A stretch of 5,651 nucleotides of DNA, taken from assembly GCA_042408665.1 (NCBI GenBank), contig JBHOQW010000109.1:1-5651 (forward strand), read 5' to 3'. The position numbers and the translations under genes are program-made. The DNA comes from CAUJGQ01 sp042408665 (GTDB lineage Bacteria; Chloroflexota; Dehalococcoidia; CAUJGQ01). A model generated the notes under the pieces. It was not told the origin of the DNA. It ran no database searches and saw only the letters and a list, made by a program, of their open reading frames with translations. The stretch's first letter is position 1. The number at the start of each line of letters is the position of its first letter. Below, in pieces: positions 1 through 5,651 of this stretch.

Positions 1-1
1 G

Positions 2-1750
2 GTCGGGCGCGACCACCTGCGGCTCGACCACCAGTACACGCGGACGCTCGCCGTGACCGGCTACCCCCGCACCGTCAGCCCCGGCTGGCTGCAGCCGCTA
101 ATCGACTTCGAGGAGCCGCTCGAGCTCTCGTGCCACCTCTACCCGCTCGACAGCGGCCAGATGGTCTCGTCGCTCACCCACCAGATGGTGCGGCTGCACA
201 GTTCGCGCCTCCTGGCGGCCAGGGGCGGGCGGCTGGCTGACCCCGAGCGCGAGGTGGCCTACGAGGACGCCGCGCGGCTGCGGGACGCGCTCCAGCGCGG
301 CGAGGAGAAGGTCTTCTCGGTCAGCTTCTACGTCCTGCTGCGCGCGCCCTCGCTGCCGGCGCTGGACACCCTCACCCGCCGCGTCGAGGCCGTCCTCGGT
401 GGGCTGCTCGCCCAGTGGCGCGTCGCCATCTTCGAGCAGGACGGCGCTTTCCGCTCCTGCCTGCCCGAGGGCCGCGACCACCTCGTCGCCTACCGCAACC
501 TCGACACCAGCTCGCTGGCGACGATGTTCCCGTTCTCGTCGAGCACGCTCACGATGGAGCGAGGCGTCCTGCTCGGCATCGCCCGGCACAACCACTCGCC
601 GGTCATCGTCGACCCGTTCGACGGCAGCCTCGAGAACGCCAACCTGGTCGTCTTCGCCCAGAGCGGCGCCGGCAAGTCCTACTTCACCAAGCTGCTCGCG
701 CTGCGCAGCCTGCTGGGCGACGTCGACTTCCTGATCATCGACCCGGAGGACGAGTACCGCGCCCTCTGCGGGGCGGTGAACGGCCAGTCCATCCGCCTGG
801 CCAGCGGGGTGCCCTCCGGGCCGGCCCAGCGCCTCAACCCTTTCGACCTCCCGCCAGCGGGGGAGGCGGACGAGGGACTCGACCCGCTCGCCGAGCAGGT
901 GGCGGCGCTGCTGGCGTTGCTCGAGGTCATGCTCGCCGAGCCCGGCCGGGCATTGGGTAACCACGAGCGGGCGGTGCTCGACCGGGCGCTCTACCAGACC
1001 TACGCCCGGGCCGGTATCACCGCCGACCCGGCCACCCACGCCCGGCCGGCGCCGCTGCTGCGCGACCTGCACGCCGCGCTGGAGGCGAGCCCCGGCGACG
1101 TGGCGGCTGGCCTGGCGACCCGCCTGCGGCGCTACGTCGACGGCTCGCTGGCCGGGCTGTTCTCCGGGCCGACGAACGTCGCGCTCGACCGCCGGCTGGC
1201 CGTCTTCAACGTCCAGGCGCTCGAGCCGGAACTGCGGCCCGTCGGCGTCCACCTGATCACCAGCTTCGTCTGGAACCAGGTCCGTCGCCAACGCAAGCCG
1301 CGCCTGCTGGTGGTCGACGAGGCGTGGAGCCTGATGCAGTACGCCGAGGGCGGCGCCTTCCTGGCCGGGATGGCGCGGCGAGCGCGCAAGTACTGGCTCG
1401 GCCTCGTCTGCATCAGCCAGGACGTGGCCGACTTCCTGGGCTGCGACCAGGGCCGCACCGTGCTCGGCAACGCCGCGATGAAGCTGCTCCTCAAGCAGGA
1501 CAGCACCACGATCGACCCGGTCGCGGCGGCGCTGCGCCTCTCCGACGAGGAGCGACGGTTCCTGCTGGCGGCCGGCAAGGGCGAGGGCCTGTTCTTCGCC
1601 CGCGGCGCGCACGTGGCGCTCACGATCGAGGCCAGTCCGGCCGAGCACCGGCTGGCGACCACCGCCCCCCGCGAACTCGCCGAATTGGCCGCCACCACGC
1701 CGCCCGGCCCACGCCGACGTCTCGGGCTGTCGGAGGGGGAGGACGCCTGA
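2..1750 (+). CDS. virB4: VirB4/TraC-type conjugative transfer ATPase (5'-partial)
   Basis: This is the hexameric AAA+-like motor that powers assembly and substrate passage of a type IV secretion channel at the inner face of the membrane. The frame is open from base 2, and the conserved N-terminal block LAVTGYPRTVSPGWL runs across the GTG at 53. That GTG is therefore internal and the true start lies upstream, probably by a few dozen residues. Counting from base 2, 582 residues are visible. A VirB4 N-terminal domain with FSVSFYVLL and MFPFSSSTL blocks comes first. It is followed by Walker A AQSGAGKS (219-226, bases 656-679), IIDPEDEY (245-252), RLNPFDLP, Walker B LLVVDEAW with Asp439/Glu440 (bases 1316-1321), and an ISQD glutamine motif (Gln473). 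The C-terminal GKGEGLFFARG block and a Pro/Arg-rich tail end the protein. No membrane segment is evident, as expected for the short VirB4 type. The first Gly of Walker A is Ala. The stop overlaps the primase start by one base. The VirB4 assignment is firm; the subfamily is inferred. Confidence 0.95.
   Translation, partial: VGRDHLRLDHQYTRTLAVTGYPRTVSPGWLQPLIDFEEPLELSCHLYPLDSGQMVSSLTHQMVRLHSSRLLAARGGRLADPEREVAYEDAARLRDALQRGEEKVFSVSFYVLLRAPSLPALDTLTRRVEAVLGGLLAQWRVAIFEQDGAFRSCLPEGRDHLVAYRNLDTSSLATMFPFSSSTLTMERGVLLGIARHNHSPVIVDPFDGSLENANLVVFAQSGAGKSYFTKLLALRSLLGDVDFLIIDPEDEYRALCGAVNGQSIRLASGVPSGPAQRLNPFDLPPAGEADEGLDPLAEQVAALLALLEVMLAEPGRALGNHERAVLDRALYQTYARAGITADPATHARPAPLLRDLHAALEASPGDVAAGLATRLRRYVDGSLAGLFSGPTNVALDRRLAVFNVQALEPELRPVGVHLITSFVWNQVRRQRKPRLLVVDEAWSLMQYAEGGAFLAGMARRARKYWLGLVCISQDVADFLGCDQGRTVLGNAAMKLLLKQDSTTIDPVAAALRLSDEERRFLLAAGKGEGLFFARGAHVALTIEASPAEHRLATTAPRELAELAATTPPGPRRRLGLSEGEDA
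1732..1743 (+). promoter_or_regulatory. Shine-Dalgarno sequence for the primase gene
   Basis: GGAGGGGGAGGA lies six bases upstream of the ATG at 1750, inside the last codons of the VirB4 gene. It decides the primase start: the same frame is open further upstream, to about 1324, but there it only shadows VirB4 coding sequence. The TGATG overlap of stop and start suggests translational coupling. Confidence 0.8.
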
Positions 1751-2901
1751 TGGAGACGACCGCGACCCGCCGCTACGAGCGGGACGAGATCGAGGCGATC
1801 CGGCGGGCGCACCGCATCGCGGAGGTGGTCGCCCGCTCCGGGGTCGAGCTGCGGCGGGTGGGGCGGGCCCTCGTGGGCCGGTGCCCGCTCCACCCCGATG
1901 GCGAGCAGCCCAACCTGCACGTCTACGAGGACACCGAGAGCTGGTACTGCTACGCCTGCAACGTCGGTGGCGACGTGATCGAGTTCGTGCGCCGGCGCGA
2001 GGGCCTCGACTTCCGCGCGGCGTGCCAGCGGCTGGCTGGAGCATCCACCGCCGCAAGCTCGCCGACCCCGCGACCCTCCAGACCTTCGCGCCAGGAGCGG
2101 CGCTGGGACCGGCTCACGCTCGAGGAGCAGGTCGTCATGAACACGGCCTGCGCCGTCTACCAGCACCGCCTCTGGCGCGAGCCGCGCGCCCTGGCCTACG
2201 TGCGCGCGCGTGGCCTGCCGGACTGGGTGATCCGCCACTGCGCCCTCGGGTACGCCGACGGCCACTCGCTCGAAGCCTACCTGCGCCGCCGGACGGGCTT
2301 GCGCACCGCCCAGGAGCTCGGCCTGCTCCATCGCCCGACGAAGGGCGACGGCAGCCACCTGCGCGAGCACCTGGCCGGGCGGATCGTCGTCCCGGAGCTC
2401 AGGGGCGGGCAAGCGATCTGGTTCATCGGCCGCCGCCTCGAGGACGACCCGCAGCGGCCGAAGTACCTGGCGCTGGGGGGCGAGCGGCCCGTGCTCGGCT
2501 ACGAGCGCGCGGCCGGTCAGCGCGAGGCGTTTCTCTGCGAGGGCGTCTTCGACTACCTCACGGCGGTCGCCTGGCGCCTGCCGGCCTTCAGCCCCTGCGG
2601 CACGGCGCTTCCCGACGAGCGGCTGGGCTTCCTCGCCCGGGCCGGGGTCGTCTACGGCGTCCTCGACCCCGACGAGGCGGGCCGGGCGGCGGCGGAGCGC
2701 TTCGCCGCGCAACTCGGCGGGCGCTTCCGCCCCCTCGCGCTCCCGGACGGCTGCGACCTGAACGACCTCGGGCGGCGCCCCGACGGGCGGGCAGTCTTCT
2801 TCCGCCTGCTCGCCGACGCCCGGCGGGCCAGCGAGACGACACCGACCACCGCGACCGCAAGGGCAGCAAGCACGCCGATGGAGGACACCAATGGGTCTTG
2901 A
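1750..2901 (+). CDS. Compact DnaG-type primase (CHC2 zinc finger plus TOPRIM)
   Basis: This predicted 383-residue DNA primase would synthesise short RNA primers on single-stranded DNA in the cytoplasm. The N-terminus has a CHC2 zinc finger with Cys45, His48, Cys67 and Cys70 (CPLH, then CYAC; bases 1882-1959), followed by the typical GGDVIEFV. A Ser/Pro/Arg-rich linker (about 98-117) leads to the DnaG catalytic core. That core has GRIVVP at 210-215, a WFIGRRL strand and PKYL (237-240), which match the conserved basic region of bacterial primases. The TOPRIM metal site is present as CEGVFD (Glu264, Asp268) and LDPDEAG (Asp306, Asp308), followed by LPDGCDLNDL (331-340). At 383 residues it is much shorter than chromosomal DnaG (about 600) and appears to lack the C-terminal helicase-interaction domain. 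It starts one base inside the VirB4 stop and ends eleven bases into the next gene. The context suggests priming of transferred or element DNA; this role is inferred. All core residues are present, so it looks active. Confidence 0.93.
   Translation: METTATRRYERDEIEAIRRAHRIAEVVARSGVELRRVGRALVGRCPLHPDGEQPNLHVYEDTESWYCYACNVGGDVIEFVRRREGLDFRAACQRLAGASTAASSPTPRPSRPSRQERRWDRLTLEEQVVMNTACAVYQHRLWREPRALAYVRARGLPDWVIRHCALGYADGHSLEAYLRRRTGLRTAQELGLLHRPTKGDGSHLREHLAGRIVVPELRGGQAIWFIGRRLEDDPQRPKYLALGGERPVLGYERAAGQREAFLCEGVFDYLTAVAWRLPAFSPCGTALPDERLGFLARAGVVYGVLDPDEAGRAAAERFAAQLGGRFRPLALPDGCDLNDLGRRPDGRAVFFRLLADARRASETTPTTATARAASTPMEDTNGS
2880..2885 (+). promoter_or_regulatory. Shine-Dalgarno sequence for the 102-residue ORF
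   Basis: GGAGGA ends five bases before the ATG at 2891 and lies within the last codons of the primase gene. The start precedes the primase stop (2899-2901), an arrangement that favours re-initiation by the same ribosomes. This site is the main evidence that the small ORF is translated. Confidence 0.75.
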
Positions 2902-3199
2902 CCGCGCCTTCGCCACGCTGGACGAGCAGGAACAGCGCGCCGCGCTCCGCGACGCCCTGCTCGCCTACGGCCGCCTGATCGGCTGGCCGACCCGCACGAC
3001 GATCGCCTTCACCGAACAGCTCGCCCGCCGGCCCTGGAAGCGCTGCACGCGCGCCCAACTCTCGGCGGTCATCGAGGAGCTCCACACCATCCTGTGGGCC
3101 TTCGAGATCCGTAAGCGCTCGTCGCCCGCGCCCGGCTGCGCGGCTCGGGGCAACGGCGGCCGCCGGGCGAGGAGCAACGGCCATGCGCCTCGCGATTGA
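2891..3199 (+). CDS. Small helical protein of unknown function in T4SS operon
   Basis: I do not recognise this 102-residue protein. Residues 1-75 look fully helical and well folded. An amphipathic acidic/Gln-rich first helix (DEQEQRAALRDALLAYGRLIG) is followed by RRPWKRCTRAQLSAVIEELHTILWAF. The last 28 residues (from RKRSSP) are low-complexity, rich in Arg, Gly, Asn and Ser, and strongly basic, so probably a disordered nucleic-acid-contacting tail. There is no signal peptide, membrane segment or cysteine cluster; only Cys52 and Cys83 are present. The LTRAQ-like block before a helix superficially resembles small modules in phage and mobile-element DNA-processing proteins, but that is only an impression. 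Evidence that it is real: a good ribosome binding site, an 11-base overlap with the primase, and a 17-base overlap with the coupling ATPase. A role as primase or coupling-protein accessory factor is possible from position alone. Confidence 0.75.
   Translation: MGLDRAFATLDEQEQRAALRDALLAYGRLIGWPTRTTIAFTEQLARRPWKRCTRAQLSAVIEELHTILWAFEIRKRSSPAPGCAARGNGGRRARSNGHAPRD
3169..3174 (+). promoter_or_regulatory. Shine-Dalgarno sequence for the coupling ATPase gene
   Basis: GAGGAG lies eight bases before the ATG at 3183, inside the basic-tail codons of the 102-residue ORF. It supports ATG 3183 as the coupling ATPase start, giving a 17-base overlap with the preceding stop at 3197-3199. Confidence 0.75.
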
Positions 3200-5651
3200 G
3201 CGCCGGCGGGCGCCCGAGGCGCGGCCGGAGCTGGTCGAGGTGGTCACCCCGCGCACCAACGCGGCGATCGTCACCCCGGCCGAGAACCTGCTCGCCGCCA
3301 TCTCGCTGCGCGAGCCGTTCGCACTGGAGATCGCGGCGACCGACTCCGCCCGCTGGTTCCTGGCCCGGGCGGAGAGCCCGGCCATGCGGCGCCACCTCGA
3401 GGACCAGCTCGCGGTGGCCTACCCACAGGCCGAACTACGCCCCCTCGACGCCGAGCGCTTCCCCGGGCTCGACCCGGCGCGACTGCGTCCCGACGAGCAG
3501 GTGGCCGCCGCCACGCTCGTGCTACGCCGGCCGCCGTACCTGCCGCTGCGCACCTTCCGCGACGCCGACGTGGACGCCGCCCGCGACGCCCAGGCCGACC
3601 CGGTGCTCGGCATCCTCGGCGCCCTCGGTGCCCTGCCCGCCGGCTGGCGGGGGCTGGCGCAGCTCGTCCTGCGGCCGGCGCCGGACGACTGGTGCAAGGA
3701 CTACCTGCGGCTCGCGGTCGAGCACCCGCTGGCGTCCGAGCGCGGGGTGCCCTCTGGGCCGGGCCGTGCCGACACCTCGCTCACGAGCGTCTTCGCCCTG
3801 GCGGGGCTGCTCGTCGTGGGGGCGCTCGCCGTCCAAGCATACCACTGGTACCTGGCCCGCGACTGGCTCCACCTGGGCCTGCTGGCAGGCGGGGTGCTGG
3901 TCGGGGTGCCCGGCCTCTTCTGGCTGGCGCGCCGGCTCGGCCAGAAGACGATCTACGACGTGCGGCTGGTCCAGGAGAAGGTCAGCCGCATCGCCTACCG
4001 GGCGCAGCTCCGGCTGGCGGTGTTCGCGCCCAAGGAGGTCCCGCGGGTCGAGGTCGACGCCCGCCTCGAGCGGCTCGTCGCCGCCTACCGCCAATACAAC
4101 CTGGCGGCCGGGAACGGTCTGGCGGCGCGCCGGCTCGACCTGCCTGGCCGCGACCTGCGCAGCCTGGCACTCTTCCCGCCGGCGCGGGCGGTCCCGGTCC
4201 TGAACACCCGCGAGCTGGCCGGGCTGTGGCACCTGCCGCAGGCGCTGGCGGACGTGCCGCTCATCGAGCGCACTGCCGCCCGGCGGCGCCTGCCGCTCCC
4301 CGGTACCGTCGCGCGGGGCTGCCCGATCGGCACCGCCAGCCACCAGGGTCGCGTCGTGCCGGTGGCGCTGCCCGACGAGCTGCTGCGCCGCCACCTGCTA
4401 CTGGTCGCCAAGACGCGGCGTGGCAAGTCCTCGCTCCTGCTGCGGCTCGCCCAGCACGTCATGGAGACGACGGGCGCCGACCGGCCAGCGCTGGTGCTGG
4501 TCGACCCGCACCGCGACCTCGCCCGGGCGGCGCTCGGCTCGGTGCCGCCCGGCCGGCGAGGGGATGTCGTCTACCTCGACGTCGCCCAGCGCGAGCGGCC
4601 CTTCGGCTTGAACCTGCTCGATACGGGCCTGTTCCGCGACCGCGACAAGGCGGTGGCCAACGTGCTCGCCATCTTCAAGCGCGAGTTCGACCGCTTCTGG
4701 GGCCCCCGGATGGAGGATGCGTTCCGGTTCGCGCTCCTCACCCTGTACGAGGCGAACCAGGCGATCTGCGCCGCGGACCCGGACGGGCGCAGTCGCCAGC
4801 ACACCGTGCTCGACGTGCCGGCGGTCCTGGTCGACACCGCCTTCCGGCGCAGCGTCCTGGGGCACGTCGCCGACCCCGTCGTGAAGGCGTGGTGGTCGGG
4901 CTACTTCGATCTCCTTGACAGAAGACTCCAGATCGAGATCGCGAACCCGGTCCAGACGAAGGTCCAGCGCTTCGCCGGCAGCCGGGCCGCCCGCGCCATC
5001 GTCGGCCAGCCGCGTTCGACGATCGACTCGCTCGCCTGGGTCCGCTCGGGGGCGATCGTCATCGTCGACACGGCCAAGGGCAGCGTCGGCGAGGACACCG
5101 CCGCGCTCATCGGCGCGACGCTGCTCAACCTCGTCGCCCTCGCCATCGGCGAGCAGGGCAGCCTCGCGGCGCGCGACCGGCGGCCGGTGACGCTGCTGGT
5201 CGACGAGTTCCACAGCATGCCGGGTGCCGACTACGAGGCGATCCTGGCCGAGCTCGCCAAGTACGGCGCCAACCTCGTGCTCGCGACGCAGAGCCTGGCC
5301 AAGCTGGCGGCGCTCGACCGCGAGCAGCACCGGGCGCTGCGCTCGACCGTCTTCGCCAACCTCGATGGCCTCTTCGCGTTCCACACCTCGGCCGAGGACG
5401 CCCAGTACCTCGTCAAGGAGCTCGGCGAGGGGGTGGACGAGCACGACCTGGTGGCGCTGGGCGAGCACCAGTGCTACGCGCGGCTCTCGGCCGGGGGCGA
5501 GCGGCTGCCCGTCTTCTCCGTCCGGCTCGACCCGCCGCCCCCTCCTGATCCCGCGCTGGCCGACCGGCTGGCGGCCGCCTCGGCGGCGCTCTATGGCCGC
5601 GCGGCCGCGGCGGTCGAGCGCGACCTCCAGTCGGCGCTGGCGCGCATCGAG
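3183..5651 (+). CDS. VirD4/TraG-like T4SS coupling ATPase (3'-partial)
   Basis: The ATG at 3183 opens a frame that stays uninterrupted for 823 codons to the window end. The protein is predicted to be a membrane-anchored DNA-pumping ATPase that recruits the relaxase-DNA complex to the secretion channel. Residues 1-200 form a soluble domain with VEVVTPRTN (19-27), PLRTF (121-125) and DPVLGILGAL...AQLVLRP...W (139-170), resembling the N-terminal region of Gram-positive/candidate-phyla conjugation ATPases. Two hydrophobic segments (about 203-224 and 229-249) form a tight membrane hairpin. A second soluble region (about 250-390) precedes the motor. The motor shows Walker A AKTRRGKS (409-416), LVDPHRDL (439-446), GPRMEDAF (507-514), IVGQ (606-609), Walker B LLVDEF with Asp674/Glu675, and ATQS with Gln703. 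A five-proline run (784-788) precedes a helical C-terminal stretch (LYGR...VERDL), so the end of the gene is probably near. Unlike classical VirD4, the membrane segments are not at the N-terminus. Motor identity is firm; the coupling role is inferred from motifs and neighbours. Confidence 0.9.
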   Translation, partial: MRLAIERRRAPEARPELVEVVTPRTNAAIVTPAENLLAAISLREPFALEIAATDSARWFLARAESPAMRRHLEDQLAVAYPQAELRPLDAERFPGLDPARLRPDEQVAAATLVLRRPPYLPLRTFRDADVDAARDAQADPVLGILGALGALPAGWRGLAQLVLRPAPDDWCKDYLRLAVEHPLASERGVPSGPGRADTSLTSVFALAGLLVVGALAVQAYHWYLARDWLHLGLLAGGVLVGVPGLFWLARRLGQKTIYDVRLVQEKVSRIAYRAQLRLAVFAPKEVPRVEVDARLERLVAAYRQYNLAAGNGLAARRLDLPGRDLRSLALFPPARAVPVLNTRELAGLWHLPQALADVPLIERTAARRRLPLPGTVARGCPIGTASHQGRVVPVALPDELLRRHLLLVAKTRRGKSSLLLRLAQHVMETTGADRPALVLVDPHRDLARAALGSVPPGRRGDVVYLDVAQRERPFGLNLLDTGLFRDRDKAVANVLAIFKREFDRFWGPRMEDAFRFALLTLYEANQAICAADPDGRSRQHTVLDVPAVLVDTAFRRSVLGHVADPVVKAWWSGYFDLLDRRLQIEIANPVQTKVQRFAGSRAARAIVGQPRSTIDSLAWVRSGAIVIVDTAKGSVGEDTAALIGATLLNLVALAIGEQGSLAARDRRPVTLLVDEFHSMPGADYEAILAELAKYGANLVLATQSLAKLAALDREQHRALRSTVFANLDGLFAFHTSAEDAQYLVKELGEGVDEHDLVALGEHQCYARLSAGGERLPVFSVRLDPPPPPDPALADRLAAASAALYGRAAAAVERDLQSALARIE

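Noticed and set aside
53..55. GTG as the start of VirB4
   Set aside because: The frame is open upstream, and the conserved block LAVTGYPR spans this codon, so the gene starts before the window.
818..827. Perfect palindrome GGGCCGGCCC
   Set aside because: Such short G/C palindromes are expected by chance at this composition, and it lies within conserved coding sequence.
98..2056. 652-codon open frame on the minus strand opposite VirB4 and the primase
   Set aside because: Its translation is a low-complexity Arg/Gly/Ala/Val-rich sequence with no domain motif. It lies antisense to two genes with complete conserved motifs, as expected in very GC-rich DNA where stop codons are rare.
1132..2916. 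594-codon open frame on the minus strand
   Set aside because: Same reasoning: repetitive Arg/Ala/Pro composition, antisense to VirB4 and the primase, no recognisable fold or ribosome binding site.
3196..4203. 335-codon + strand frame starting just after the small ORF
   Set aside because: Its product is Ser/Arg/Trp/Pro-rich nonsense. The coupling ATPase frame covers the same bases and has conserved motifs, a membrane hairpin and a good ribosome binding site.
3692..4918. 408-codon + strand frame within the coupling ATPase gene
   Set aside because: Arg/Ala/Gly/Pro-rich shadow frame. The Walker A motif is encoded in the overlapping frame that begins at 3183.
4915..4943. TTGACA hexamer resembling a -35 promoter box
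   Set aside because: It lies inside the coupling ATPase coding sequence and has no -10-like sequence at 17-base spacing; the surroundings remain GC-rich.
4398..5468. 356-codon minus-strand frame opposite the ATPase motor domain
   Set aside because: It mirrors the codon pattern of the coupling ATPase and shows no independent domain signature.

Overview
The window is a compact, gene-dense, very GC-rich stretch of DNA carrying part of a conjugative type IV secretion (T4SS) operon. All genes lie on the + strand. There are four protein genes in one convoy: a VirB4-type conjugation ATPase (5' end outside the window), a compact DnaG-type primase, a 102-residue protein of unknown function, and a large VirD4/TraG-like coupling ATPase (3' end outside the window). 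Every junction is a short start/stop overlap (1, 11 and 17 bases), and each internal start has a purine-rich Shine-Dalgarno sequence at normal spacing. The window is therefore almost certainly transcribed as part of a single polycistronic mRNA whose promoter and terminator lie outside it.

Organism: the strong G/C preference at third codon positions and the style of the two ATPases suggest a high-GC bacterium. The VirB4 resembles the short kind found in Gram-positive, Chloroflexota and candidate-phyla T4SSs. The coupling ATPase has a long N-terminal region and a mid-protein membrane hairpin. Chloroflexota (Thermomicrobia-like) or a deep actinobacterial lineage are plausible hosts, but this is inferred from memory of family resemblance and was not tested. 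The locus is most likely in an integrative and conjugative element or a conjugative plasmid.

Layout: 2-1750 VirB4; 1750-2901 CHC2 zinc-finger/TOPRIM primase; 2891-3199 small helical protein with a basic tail; 3183-5651 (open at the window end) coupling ATPase with two central transmembrane segments, Walker A, Walker B and a glutamine motif. No intergenic gap exceeds a few bases. I saw no RNA gene, CRISPR array, insertion sequence, oriT-like site or terminator.

How the parts fit: VirB4 would energise assembly of the transfer channel. The coupling ATPase would bring the DNA-relaxase complex to the channel and pump it. The primase would start complementary-strand synthesis on transferred single-stranded DNA, or serve replication of the element. 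The small protein is translationally linked to both primase and coupling ATPase and may be an accessory factor. No relaxase gene or other channel subunit is visible here, so they would have to be in the flanks. The most noteworthy points are the primase placed between the two T4SS motors, the unusual domain order of the coupling ATPase, and the uncharacterised 102-residue protein.
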